A DNA stretch of 63,942 nt from NCBI RefSeq assembly GCF_002980625.1, contig NZ_PVLR01000046.1:1-63942 (forward strand), given 5' to 3'. This document shows, in pieces, positions 1 to 7,784 of this stretch (position 1 is the first letter of the stretch; the number at the start of each line of letters is the position of its first letter). Made by a program: the position numbers and the translations under genes. This DNA comes from Malikia spinosa. GTDB taxonomy: Bacteria; Pseudomonadota; Gammaproteobacteria; Burkholderiales; Burkholderiaceae_C. The notes below the pieces were generated by a model. The model ran no database searches and had not been told where the DNA came from. It worked only from the letters and a program-made list of their open reading frames with translations.

Positions 1-69
1 GGCCCGGAACTCGGGTGAATGGCGCCGGCGCTGGCGTCCGGCTGGGGGATGAGTGATGTTGGTGTCCAT
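1..69 (-). CDS. IS66-family accessory protein orf1 (TnpA-like), N-terminal 23 codons
   Basis: Reading leftward from an ATG at 69 gives MDTNITHPPAGRQRRRHSPE, then F, R and A before the window ends. The basic segment GRQRRRHSPEF is typical of the start of the small helix-turn-helix orf1 protein of IS66 elements, which assists transposition. Only 23 codons are present, so this is partial because of the window edge. It is not necessarily broken in the genome. Confidence 0.6.
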   Translation of the reverse strand, partial: MDTNITHPPAGRQRRRHSPEFRA

Positions 70-96
70 GTGTCCGCGTGTAGATAAGCGGACACA
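69..96. repeat. 28-bp palindrome before the IS66 orf1 start
   Basis: TGTGTCCGC (69-77) is followed after ten bases by its exact reverse complement GCGGACACA (88-96). The palindrome touches the start codon of the element's orf1, so it could be an operator, a translation-limiting hairpin or a transposase-binding sub-terminal site. I cannot choose between these from sequence alone. Confidence 0.6.
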
Positions 97-104
97 AGCA
101 TCCT

Positions 105-530
105 TCAGGGTAAGGCTGCTTTCAAGATGGGGTTTGCCGGACGGATACGCAGCGCGTCCTTGAAAGAACGATGAACGAGTTGAAGCTCGTCGATCGAGTC
201 GAGGAAGAAGTAGGCAAGCTGCGATGAGGACGCCAACCAGTGGGTGAAACGCTCGTGCTCATCCCCGAAAAGGGTGGCGACGACGCCAGCGGATGCAACG
301 CTTTCGAGAGACAAGAAGAACGCTGGCTCGCCCCGAGCGAAGAGTTCCCTCGCCTTCGACTCGCACTCATACGTCTTACCGGCACCGGCCTCGGACACGA
401 TGAGAATGCGCTGTGACCGTAGGAGTTCGTCCCAGCTGACGCCGGATTCGTCGAAGCGTTCACCCCAGGGCAGTTCGAATGCATCGTCTTTGCTGGAGGG
501 TGTTCTCAGGGCCTTAAAAGTGCGATTCAT
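105..530 (-). pseudogene. NACHT/STAND-like P-loop ATPase, N-terminal part, interrupted by IS66
   Basis: The reading frame starts at an ATG at 530. About 127 residues look native: a Walker A motif SEAGAGKT near residues 46-53, and a hydrophobic strand ending in FLDSIDELQL near residues 108-117 that has the Walker B form of NACHT/STAND ATPases. After FKDALR the sequence turns into IS66 terminal DNA and ends thirteen codons later at 105. Related proteins are, as far as I recall, many hundreds of residues long, so most of the protein, including any sensor or effector domain, is missing here. It may resume left of the insertion sequence. Such NTPases are common in anti-phage defence loci; that role is inference. 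Confidence 0.6.
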
Positions 531-705
531 CTTGATTGAGGGCTTAGCGGCCAGCGCTTGTTCGATTTATAACTGCACCTGTCGCCGCTAGTCTGACAGC
601 GAGGGTGCTGAACCCGACCGATCCGGCGTCTCAGAGGCTCCGATCCGCTGTCTAGCTGACATTGGTTTGGCGGAGGCGAAGGGCCGCAACCGCTGCTTAG
701 CGGTC
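531..705. other. Accessory intergenic stretch
   Basis: This stretch lies between the unknown gene fragment (ending at 706) and the start of the ATPase. I see no convincing gene, terminator or RNA in it. It probably holds the ATPase promoter and ribosome-binding region, but no clear -35/-10 pair stands out. Confidence 0.4.
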
Positions 706-1018
706 TCACGAGCTATCAATGCGAAGGCTCCCATCGGGCCGGAAGCCGTCGCCGGCCTTTGTATGCGTTTTTATCAGAATTCCGAGGTACTCCCAAGCGG
801 GGTTGTCGTGATCTGGGAGTGAAAAACAGAAGGTAATTGTCAGCCATGCCTGATCACGGCCGCGCTTAGCCACCGACTCGAGCAAATCTCGGCTGTGCTG
901 CTGCAGAAAATCAGCTATGCCATACGGCATGACGGTGCCCGGCACCACCATCCAGCGCATGACCGGATGCGAGATCGTGACGCCGGAGAATGCCTGAGCC
1001 CGTCGGCTTGCCAGACGG
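706..1018 (-). pseudogene. C-terminal fragment of an unknown accessory protein
   Basis: The minus-strand frame ending at 706 reads as about 90 plausible protein residues, including WMVVPGTVMPYGIADF and WLTITFCFSLPDH. Its codons are noticeably less GC-rich than those of the neighbouring chromosome (AAA, TTT, ATA and CAT are frequent). Upstream of about base 1010 the frame runs into the tail of a lacI-type gene, so the N-terminal part has been lost at a junction that coincides with that gene's stop codon. I do not recognise the family. It has the same orientation as the ATPase fragment and may once have formed an operon with it. Confidence 0.45.
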
Positions 1019-1690
1019 CTAGACGTTCGCCGCGGTGAACAGCTCAAACGGAACCAGGGTCTGCCAGCGCTGCGGGCTGCTGCGGCTCTCGAGCGCGAGC
1101 TGCATGGCATCGCACAGCGCGCGGGCCATCGCTGGCAGGGGATGCGACAGCACGGCGGTGACGCTGCCGTCCAGCAGTGCCTGGCGCGTGATGTCGGTCA
1201 GGTCATGGCAGACGGTCACCAGCTGCGGTTGGGGGGTATCGCGCAAGGCATCGATCACGCCCTCGATGCCACCCCCTGCGACATAGATGCCCGCCAGGTC
1301 GGGGTGCTGGTGCAGCAGTTCAGTGCCGCGCTCTGCGCCAGCTGCGGGTCCTCCAGGCTGACCAGGGTCTCGAGCACATGGAACTGCGGGGCCGCCTCCC
1401 GCAGGTAGGAGCGAAAGCTGATCTCGCACTGTTCCTGGCACAGGTAGCGGTGGCTGCCCAGCAGCAGGGCGACCTTGCTGGCGGCGGGGCACAGGCGTGA
1501 CAGCAGCCAGGCCACCATGCGCCCCATCTTGCGGTTGTCGACGCCCAGCGGCCCAGGCGTGCCGCCACATGGCGCGGCGTCAGCTCGTCCAGATGCTCGA
1601 TCAGGCACTCGACGGGTGGCTCGCCCTGGCGTGCCGCGGCCGCCAGTCCGGCCGCGAACGAGCGGTAGAACGGCGTGCGCCGGCTTTGCA
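1019..1690 (-). pseudogene. LacI-family regulator remnant
   Basis: Three pieces of a LacI periplasmic-binding-protein-like domain lie in different frames. The last piece ends in LVPFELFTAANV at 1019 and contains HPDLAGIYVAGGGIEGVIDAL. It is out of frame by one base, near 1338, with a piece carrying GVDNRKMGRMVAWLL. A third piece with TPFYRSFAAGLAAAARQ joins near 1550, where I infer an internal deletion of several dozen codons. The helix-turn-helix DNA-binding domain is gone; the gene stops abruptly near 1690 against an oppositely oriented dehydrogenase fragment. It cannot make a working repressor. An intact relative lies about 4 kb to the right. Confidence 0.7.
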
Positions 1691-2561
1691 GCAGAAAGCC
1701 AAGGCCGCACTGCAAGCCGGCCTGCATGTGGTGTGCGAGAAGCCGCTGTGCTTCACGACCCAGCAGGCCGAGGAGCTGCGCGCGCTCGCGGCATGCCAGG
1801 GCCGGATCGTCGGCGTGACCTATGGCTATGCCGGCCACCAGCTGATCGAGCAGGCGCGCGAGATGATCGCGGCCGGCGAACTCGGCGAGATCCGGATCGT
1901 GCAGATGCAGTTCGCGCACGGCTTCCACAGCGCGGCGGTCGAGGCCGCCAATCCCGCCACCCAGTGGCGCGTCGATCCCAAAATGGCCGGCCCGAGCTAC
2001 GTGCTGGGCGATGTCGGCACCCACCCGCTCTACCTGTCGGAGGTGATGCTGCCGCAACTGCGGATCAAGCGCCTGCTCTGCACGCGCCAGAGCTTCGTCA
2101 AGAGCCGCGCGCCGCTGGAGGACAACGCCTTCACGCTGATGGAATACGACAACGGCGCGGTCGGCCAGGTCTGGTCCTGCGCCGTCAACGCCGGCTCGAT
2201 GCATGGCCAGAAAATCCGCGTGATCGGCGCCAAGGCCAGCCTCGAATGGTGGGACGAGCGGCCGAACCAGCTCAGCTTCGAGGTCCAGGGCCAGCCGGCG
2301 CGGATTCTCGAGCGCGGCATGGGCTATCTGCACCCGGCGGCACTGGCCGATGACCGCATCGGCGCCGGCCACCCCGAAGGCCTGTTCGAGGCCTGGTCGA
2401 ACCTCTACTACCGCTTCGCGCTGGCGATGGACGCGGCGGACCGCGGCCAGCCGGCACCGCTGCGCTACCCCGACATCGACGCCGGGGTCGAGGGCGTGCG
2501 CTGGGTCGAGCACTGCGTGCGCTCGGCCGATGCCGGCGCGGTCTGGGTCGACTACCGCTGA
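1691..2561 (+). pseudogene. Gfo/Idh/MocA oxidoreductase lacking its N-terminus
   Basis: Recognisable homology starts at KAKAALQAGLHVVCEKPL, the end of the NAD(P)-binding half, where EKP holds the conserved lysine. It then runs cleanly through the C-terminal domain (GDVGTHPLYLSEVML, SMHGQKIRVIG) to the stop. About 75-80 N-terminal residues with the dinucleotide-binding GxGxxG motif are missing. The frame is open further left, to an ATG at 1497, but that part is antisense lacI sequence and not dehydrogenase. Roughly 289 of an expected 370 or so residues remain, so it should be inactive. It was probably divergently transcribed from the neighbouring lacI before a deletion removed both 5' ends. 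Confidence 0.7.
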
Positions 2562-2563
2562 CC

Positions 2564-3355
2564 TCAGGCCGCCACTTGCTCGCGCAGCCAGCCCATGCTG
2601 TCGGCCAGCGCGACCTGCGGGTCGTCCAGCTGCTGCACCTCGGTGGCGAAGGGCTCGAAGCTGAACAGGCCCTGGTAGCCCGCGGCCTGCAAGGCGCTGA
2701 TCTGCGCCACATTGCCCAGGCGGTCGCGCGGGTCGACCAGCACGCGGTGGGCGTCGAGCATCGCGTCCACTGTCACGTCGGTGTCGGCCACGCCCGAGAT
2801 ATGGACCAGGCCGGTCCACTCGGGGTAGAACTCGGTCTCACCGGCCAGGTGATGGTGGAAGGTGTCGTGCACCAGCTTGAAGATGCCTTCACCGCCAGCG
2901 GCCTTGATGGCGGCAATCGCATCGGCCTTGCGCCGCAGCGACGACACCGGGAAGCCCAGCGGCTCGACCAGGCCCTTGATGCCGCGCGCTTCCAGGATAG
3001 GCTTGATCGCCTTCAGCGCGCTGACCACGTCGTCCAGCGCGACCGGGGTGCCGTCGTTGAGCGGGCACATCACCAGCGACTCGGCGCCGCAGGCGGCCGC
3101 GTAGTCGGCCAGCGCCTCGGTCTGGGCGCGGCGTTCGTCGTTCCAGACGTTGAACGGATAGAGCGCGTTGATCGACAGCAGCTTGACGCCAGCGGCCTCG
3201 GCCGCCGCCTTCACTTCAGCCGGCGCTACGGTGCCGACCAGGTTGGGCGTGTCGTTGCGGATCTCGACATCGGTCACGCCGAGGGCGCGCGCCATGGCAA
3301 AGAACTCGGCCGGGGATTGGCGCGGGGCCAGGATATGGCTCAGGGAAAAACGCAT
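2564..3355 (-). CDS. IolI-like TIM-barrel isomerase/epimerase
   Basis: A 263-residue protein of the xylose-isomerase-like TIM-barrel (AP_endonuc_2) family. Candidate metal ligands sit in the usual places: VEPLGFP, HDTFHHHL, HISGV and FSFEPF. IolI proteins interconvert inososes in inositol catabolism; related proteins act on other keto-sugars, so the substrate is inferred from the neighbouring inositol-type dehydrogenase. The start MRFSLSHIL is chosen because the family begins there; the frame is open for 30 more codons upstream, without family similarity. It is the last gene of a three-gene minus-strand operon, 111 bp after the dehydrogenase, and its stop lies only 2 bp from the end of the truncated dehydrogenase on the other strand. 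Confidence 0.75.
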   Translation of the reverse strand: MRFSLSHILAPRQSPAEFFAMARALGVTDVEIRNDTPNLVGTVAPAEVKAAAEAAGVKLLSINALYPFNVWNDERRAQTEALADYAAACGAESLVMCPLNDGTPVALDDVVSALKAIKPILEARGIKGLVEPLGFPVSSLRRKADAIAAIKAAGGEGIFKLVHDTFHHHLAGETEFYPEWTGLVHISGVADTDVTVDAMLDAHRVLVDPRDRLGNVAQISALQAAGYQGLFSFEPFATEVQQLDDPQVALADSMGWLREQVAA

Positions 3356-3466
3356 GGTATTGACCTGGGATGAAAGGGTTTTCGGGTGTTTGCGGGTGTT
3401 GCCGCCTGGCTGCAGGGAGATCAAGCCTCTTGCCTGCCTGGCCAAGGCGGCCTTGCATGAGGCAAC

Positions 3467-4477
3467 TTATTCGTAGAGCGCGGGGCGGGCCGGCAACTCG
3501 ATCGCCACCGCCTGGCCGGCGCTCTCCTGCGCCTGCACGCAGGCGTCCGAGGTGACTGCGGCCGCATAGCCGTCCCAGGCGCTCGGGCCGGTGGCGCCAC
3601 CCTGGGATGCAGCAGCGATGAAGTCCTGCAGCTCGACGTCGTAGCTGGCCACGAAGCGGTCCTTCCAGTCGGTCAGGATGCTGCTCTGGCGCTTGGCATC
3701 GAGCCGCAGCGCCACCGCCATCGGTTCGGGCAGGCGGGCCGTGCCGGCCTCGCCGACCACCTCGCACTGAATGTCGTAGCCGTACTGGCAGTTGACGAAG
3801 ATCTCGACGTCGATCAGCACGCCCTTCTTCGTTTCCAGCACCACCACCTGCGGGTCACGTAGCTTGCTGTGGCTGCGCGCAGCATTGCGCGGGTAGAGCA
3901 CGCGCGCCGACACATAGTCGTCGTCGAGCAGCCAGCGGAACACGTCGATCTCGTGGATCAGCGTGTCGTGGATCGCCATCGGCGTGACATAGGCCTCGGG
4001 CACGGCCGGGTTGCGGTGCGCGGCATGGACCAGGATCGGGGCGCCGGTGTGCTGCTGCACGGCCTGCCTGAGCGCCAGGTAGCCAGCGTCATAGCGGCGC
4101 ATGAAGCCGACCTGCACCAGACGCTTGCCGTGAGCCACCTCGGCCTCGACGATACGGCGTGCGCCCTCGGCCGTGGTCGCCAGCGGCTTCTCGCAGAACA
4201 CCGGCTTGCCGGCAGCGACGGCGGCCAGCACATAGGGCTCGTGGGTCGCGCCCCAGGAGGTCACCAGCACGGCGTCGACTTCAGGCGCGGCAATCAGCGC
4301 CTCGCCGGTCTCGTACAGCTTGGCGTTGGGCGCCAGATCGGCGCGCACGCTCTCGGCCGAAGCCAGGTTCACATCGGACAGCGCGACCACTTCGGCGCCG
4401 GCCAGCACCTGCTGGATGCGACGGGTGTGGTCGCGGCCGATCATGCCGGTGCCGATGACACCAATTTTCAAAGTCAT
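3467..4477 (-). CDS. iolG: Inositol 2-dehydrogenase-like Gfo/Idh oxidoreductase
   Basis: A 336-residue cytoplasmic NAD-dependent dehydrogenase. The N-terminal Rossmann half carries [12 protein letters not shown], the conserved lysine is in FCEKPLA, and the active-site histidine region reads [13 protein letters not shown]. These features fit inositol 2-dehydrogenase, which oxidises myo-inositol to scyllo-inosose. The family also takes other polyols and sugars, so the gene name is a best guess. The start at 4477 has a good AGGAG site; the frame runs further upstream without similarity. It lies 43 bp after the upstream isomerase gene and belongs to the same operon, probably under the divergent LacI regulator. 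Confidence 0.75.
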   Translation of the reverse strand: MTLKIGVIGTGMIGRDHTRRIQQVLAGAEVVALSDVNLASAESVRADLAPNAKLYETGEALIAAPEVDAVLVTSWGATHEPYVLAAVAAGKPVFCEKPLATTAEGARRIVEAEVAHGKRLVQVGFMRRYDAGYLALRQAVQQHTGAPILVHAAHRNPAVPEAYVTPMAIHDTLIHEIDVFRWLLDDDYVSARVLYPRNAARSHSKLRDPQVVVLETKKGVLIDVEIFVNCQYGYDIQCEVVGEAGTARLPEPMAVALRLDAKRQSSILTDWKDRFVASYDVELQDFIAAASQGGATGPSAWDGYAAAVTSDACVQAQESAGQAVAIELPARPALYE

Positions 4478-4520
4478 GGTTTGCTCCTGAATAGCTTGGG
4501 GTTGGAATGGAAGTGGGGGC

Positions 4521-5423
4521 TTATCGGGTCGGGTATTGGTCGAGGTAGCGCTGGATCTCGGTGCGCATGAAGCGGCTGGATGCCTCGGCGCGCTCCTCCC
4601 AGGCGAAGACGCAGGCTGACAGCACGCCGTCGAACTTGACGTCGGCCAGGGTCTGGAAAAACAGGTCCCAGTCGATCTCGCCCTGGCCCATGTCCAGGTG
4701 CTGATGGACCCGGATCTGGCTTGAGCCCGGCGGATTGACGATGTAGCGCAGCTGCGACGATTTCTTGTGGTTGAAGGTGTCGGCCACGCGGACATGGGCC
4801 AGCACCGGCGCGGCCTCGCGGATCATGGCCGCCATGTCGTCGCCGTAGTAGAAAGTGTGCGGCGCGATGTAGCTCAGCCTCAAGGCCTTGGAGCCGATGT
4901 TCTTGACGATGTCGACGGCCGGCTGCAGCTGCTCGACCCAGTCCTCGGGGTGCGGCTCGACCGACAGCGTCAGGCCTTCGCGCTCGAAGATCGGCAGCAG
5001 CTCGTCCATCGAGCGGAACCAGGCCGCCTCGCACAGCTCCCGGGTGTTGGCGCCGGGGCGCTCGCCGACCGAGCGCTCGGGCGAGGCGCCGCGGCCGAAC
5101 TCGCTGATCAGGGTGTCGCAGCCCATCTCGACGGCCACCTCGATCGCCTTCTTCCAGCAGCGCACCGCCCACTGGCGCTCGTCCTCGAACGGGCTGGCCC
5201 AGCGGTACATCGGCTGCAGCGTGGCCAGTCCCACGCCATGCTCGCGCAGCGCGGCCTTGAAGCCGGCCATGCGCTCCTTCGTGGCGCGCGGCATCACCCA
5301 CCAGTCGAGGAAGTCGCTGCGCGGCGACAGTTCGATCTGGTCGTAACCCAGCTCGGCCGTGGCGCGGCACAACTCGGGCAGGCTCAGGTGGCGGATCATG
5401 TACGGGTCCAGCGCTATCTTCAT
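4521..5423 (-). CDS. Sugar isomerase/epimerase-like TIM-barrel protein
   Basis: A 300-residue xylose-isomerase-like TIM barrel. It begins [12 protein letters not shown], preceded by an AGGAG site. Likely metal-binding residues lie in [19 protein letters not shown] and [13 protein letters not shown]. Proteins of this type isomerise or dehydrate keto-sugars and inososes. The context beside IolG- and IolI-like genes suggests a step of inositol or rare-sugar catabolism, but the exact reaction cannot be read from the sequence. It is the first gene of the minus-strand operon, and its start faces the LacI regulator gene across 119 bp that hold a palindromic operator. Confidence 0.7.
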   Translation of the reverse strand: MKIALDPYMIRHLSLPELCRATAELGYDQIELSPRSDFLDWWVMPRATKERMAGFKAALREHGVGLATLQPMYRWASPFEDERQWAVRCWKKAIEVAVEMGCDTLISEFGRGASPERSVGERPGANTRELCEAAWFRSMDELLPIFEREGLTLSVEPHPEDWVEQLQPAVDIVKNIGSKALRLSYIAPHTFYYGDDMAAMIREAAPVLAHVRVADTFNHKKSSQLRYIVNPPGSSQIRVHQHLDMGQGEIDWDLFFQTLADVKFDGVLSACVFAWEERAEASSRFMRTEIQRYLDQYPTR

Positions 5424-5516
5424 TTCGGGTCTCCTTGTGCTTGTGCTTTTTCATGTCGCCGGTGCCAACCGGGCGACTGGAGCCAATGTAGGGGCCGACC
5501 GGCGAAAGAATGGCGA

Positions 5517-5539
5517 GATAATTGACGAAAAATCGTCAA
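5517..5539. promoter_or_regulatory. LacI-type operator and -10 box at the lacI start
   Basis: TTGACGA (5522-5528) and its exact reverse complement TCGTCAA (5533-5539) flank an AAAA spacer, making an 18-bp palindrome of the size and symmetry used by LacI-family proteins. A GATAAT -10-like box (5517-5522) overlaps its left edge. The palindrome ends 4 bp before the regulator's ATG. Binding there would block the regulator's own transcription and could also reach the divergent isomerase operon. No convincing -35 box is visible. Confidence 0.6.
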
Positions 5540-5542
5540 ATC

Positions 5543-6595
5543 ATGGTTAACCCCAACCGCCGCAAGAAAACCGCCCGCTTCGAGGAAATCGCTGCCCTGG
5601 CCGGCGTCAGCGTCTCCACCGTGGACCGCGTGCTCAACGAACGCGACACCGCATCGGTCCGGACCCGGGAAAAGGTGGTGCAGGCCGCGCGTCAGCTCGG
5701 CGTGCCGCGCCTGCTGCCCGAAACCCGTCATGGCCTGATCCACATCGACATCGTGTTGCCCGACAGCAGCACGCCCTTCTTCCAGCGTCTGAACCTGGCC
5801 TTGCAGCGCGGCGTGGCCATGCTCGACAAGCGTCTCGTGGTGCATCGGCTGTGGACACCCGAGCAGGACGAGGCCGCCCTGGTGCGCAGCATCGGGCCGC
5901 GCCGCTACCGGCGCCAGGCGCTGATCGTGGCGGCGCCCGACACGCCGGCCGTGCGCGGTGCGCTGCAGCAGGCGCGCGAACGCGGCGAGCATGTCACGAT
6001 GGTGGTGACCCGGGTCGACCAGGTGCCGCAGGCCGATTACGTCGGCATCGACAACCACGCCGCCGGGCGCACGGCGGGCTACCTGCTCGGGCGGCTGTGC
6101 CACCGCGAAGGACGGGTATTGATCCTGTCGAGCCGGCGCGACTACCTGGGCCACAGCGAGCGCAGCCGGGGCTGCCGCGAGGTGCTGGCCGAGCAGTTTC
6201 CGGCCCTGAGCTGCGACCTCGACGTGACAGAGACCCACGACGACGCCGACAAATGCTACTGGGCGGTGCAGCAGGCGCTGCAGGAAAACGGCGCGCTGGT
6301 CGGGCTCTATAACACCGGGGCCGGCTCACCCGGCATCATGGCCGCGCTGGGGCGCTTTGCGCAGGACAAGGTGTGCTGGGTCACGCACGAGATCTCGGAC
6401 GACCACCGGCAATACCTGGCGCAAGGCATGCTCGACGTCGTGATCGACCAGGACCCCGACACCCAGGCCATCCGGGCACTGCAGAATGTGGTGGCTGCGC
6501 TCGGCACGGCGCCAGCGGCCAGCCTGGCGCAACAACCCGGAGAATTCCGGCTCTACTTTGCCGAGAACATGGGACAACAGCCCTATCTGGAGTGA
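5543..6595 (+). CDS. LacI-family transcriptional regulator
   Basis: A 350-residue repressor-type regulator. The N-terminal helix-turn-helix reads FEEIAALAGVSVSTVDRVLN, with the hinge and ligand-binding domain after it (HIDIVLPDSSTPFFQRL, VGIDNHAAGRTAGYLLG). The ligand-binding half resembles those sensing sugars or polyols. I chose the ATG at 5543. A TTG seven codons upstream is possible but lies inside the palindromic operator. It is divergent from the isomerase/IolG operon, which it probably controls. It is an intact relative of the lacI remnant at the left of this cluster, and is followed on the same strand by an RpiR regulator. Confidence 0.85.
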   Translation: MVNPNRRKKTARFEEIAALAGVSVSTVDRVLNERDTASVRTREKVVQAARQLGVPRLLPETRHGLIHIDIVLPDSSTPFFQRLNLALQRGVAMLDKRLVVHRLWTPEQDEAALVRSIGPRRYRRQALIVAAPDTPAVRGALQQARERGEHVTMVVTRVDQVPQADYVGIDNHAAGRTAGYLLGRLCHREGRVLILSSRRDYLGHSERSRGCREVLAEQFPALSCDLDVTETHDDADKCYWAVQQALQENGALVGLYNTGAGSPGIMAALGRFAQDKVCWVTHEISDDHRQYLAQGMLDVVIDQDPDTQAIRALQNVVAALGTAPAASLAQQPGEFRLYFAENMGQQPYLE

Positions 6596-6649
6596 ACCGC
6601 CAGGCAGCCCCGAGCGCATGAAACCGGTGTTGCGGGAATGCCCGAATAA

Positions 6650-6700
6650 GAAAGAACTATATTTTCATTCACAATATGCAAAGAAATATATTTCTATAAA
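6650..6700. promoter_or_regulatory. AT-rich control region before the RpiR gene
   Basis: A sharply AT-rich patch in otherwise GC-rich DNA. It holds the perfect 14-bp palindrome AGAAATATATTTCT (6682-6695), directly followed by a TATAAA -10-like box (6695-6700). This suggests a regulated promoter for the RpiR gene, whose ATG is 77 bp further on. Its resemblance in composition to the palindrome downstream of the same gene fits autoregulation, but the two sequences are not identical. Confidence 0.5.
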
Positions 6701-6776
6701 GGCAACTCAAAACCCGCATGAGCCCAATGATGGGTGCAAGGCCGGGGCGCGGCCGGTCTCCATTTGAAAGACGAAC

Positions 6777-7649
6777 ATGGCAGCGACAACAGACAGCAAC
6801 AACAGTGTAGACCAGTTCATTGCACGCATCACGGCGCAATACGAGCAGCTCAGCAAGCAGCTCAAGGTGATTGCCAAGTACGTGGAACAGCACCGTGACC
6901 ATATCGGACTCGAAGGCATCCAGCAGGTGGCGGCCCAGTGCCAGGTCCAGCCCTCGGCCGTGGTGCGCTTTGCCAAGCATTTCGGTTTCTCGGGCTTTTC
7001 CGAGATGCAGGCCATCTTCCGCGCCGGGCTGACGCGCCAGCTCGCGCCCAGTCGCAACTACCGGACCCGCATCCGCGATGTCATCGATTCGGGCTCGGGC
7101 AGCCTGTCGAGCGTCGAGATCGCGCGCGAATTCCTGGCCGGCAGCCAGGCCGGCATGCATGAACTCGATGCCAACCTCGACGAACAAGCTTTCAAGCAGG
7201 CGGTGGACATGCTGCGCGAGACCGACTGCATCTGGATCGCGGCATCCAGGCGCTCCTTCCCGGTGGCAGTCTATCTGGACTACGCGCTGCAGCACACCGA
7301 CAAGCGGGTCGGCCTGATGTCCGGCCTGGGCAGCATGCACCTGGGACAGATGCGCTCGGTACGCCCGGGCGACGTGATGATCGCGATCTCCTTCGCGCCC
7401 TATGCCGAGGAAACGCGCGCTGCGGTGGATCTGGCAGTCGAACGCGGCGCCCGACTGATCGCCATCACCGACAGCCGCATGAGCCCGCTGGTCAAGATGG
7501 CAGAGGCCGCTCTGCTGGTGCAGGACAACTCCACCTTCGGCTTTCGTGCCCTCACCAGCACCATGGGCCTGGCACAAAGCCTGTTCATCGCGCTGGCCTA
7601 CGCGCTGGAGCTGCCCTACCGGCCTACCTCGCCGAAGGTCGGCAACTGA
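6777..7649 (+). CDS. RpiR-family regulator with SIS domain (IolR-like)
   Basis: A 290-residue cytoplasmic regulator. An N-terminal helix-turn-helix (about residues 10-85; LEGIQQVAAQCQVQPSAVVRFAKHFGF) is followed by a sugar-isomerase (SIS) phosphosugar-binding domain from about residue 130 (DCIWIAASRRSFPVA; RPGDVMIAISFAPYAEE). RpiR proteins sense sugar phosphates; in several proteobacteria the inositol regulator IolR belongs to this family, which fits the IolG-like genes on both sides. The length is normal. The start ATG is the first in frame after the AT-rich control region. An inverted repeat downstream is a likely binding site for this protein. Confidence 0.85.
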   Translation: MAATTDSNNSVDQFIARITAQYEQLSKQLKVIAKYVEQHRDHIGLEGIQQVAAQCQVQPSAVVRFAKHFGFSGFSEMQAIFRAGLTRQLAPSRNYRTRIRDVIDSGSGSLSSVEIAREFLAGSQAGMHELDANLDEQAFKQAVDMLRETDCIWIAASRRSFPVAVYLDYALQHTDKRVGLMSGLGSMHLGQMRSVRPGDVMIAISFAPYAEETRAAVDLAVERGARLIAITDSRMSPLVKMAEAALLVQDNSTFGFRALTSTMGLAQSLFIALAYALELPYRPTSPKVGN

Positions 7650-7684
7650 GCCCGAGGAATAGAAACACGCTTTTTCATGGAAAA

Positions 7685-7729
7685 TATTTTGGAAAAATCT
7701 TTCCAAAATAGCGGAAAACTTCTTATAGT
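7685..7729 (+). promoter_or_regulatory. Inverted-repeat operator and promoter of the dehydrogenase pair
   Basis: TATTTTGGAA (7685-7694) and TTCCAAAATA (7701-7710) form a perfect 10-bp inverted repeat with a 6-bp spacer. The right arm contains TTCCAA (7701-7706), 17 bp upstream of TATAGT (7724-7729), a reasonable -35/-10 pair for the next dehydrogenase gene. A regulator bound to the repeat would cover the -35 box. The RpiR gene ends 35 bp upstream and is the obvious candidate regulator. Additional GGAAAA elements flank the repeat. Confidence 0.65.
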
Positions 7730-7784
7730 TCCTGGGACGCGCAGCGCGCGCCAGATTCGATCCCAGGAGACATAAGGAACCCTC

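Larger units (their letters stand above)
1..148 (-). mobile_element. IS66-family insertion sequence, one end only
   Basis: This is the terminal part of an insertion sequence that continues past the left edge. Read on the minus strand it begins near base 148 with GTATCCGTCCGGC, passes a palindrome and then enters the first codons of an IS66-type orf1. The outer edge is inferred from the point where the neighbouring ATPase gene stops making sense, after its residue 127 or 128. IS66 elements carry orf1, orf2 and a long transposase gene and usually duplicate 8 bp of target. Those other parts, the second end and the target duplication would lie outside the window. I recognised the family from the orf1 start, not from a database match, and the exact boundary may be off by a few bases. 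Confidence 0.65.

Noticed and set aside
527-709. 60-codon minus-strand frame between the accessory fragments
   Set aside because: Composition is not protein-like and there is no ribosome-binding site.
1320-2819. Minus-strand frame of 499 codons over the truncated dehydrogenase
   Set aside because: Most of it is antisense to the Gfo/Idh remnant; only a short part matches the lacI remnant.
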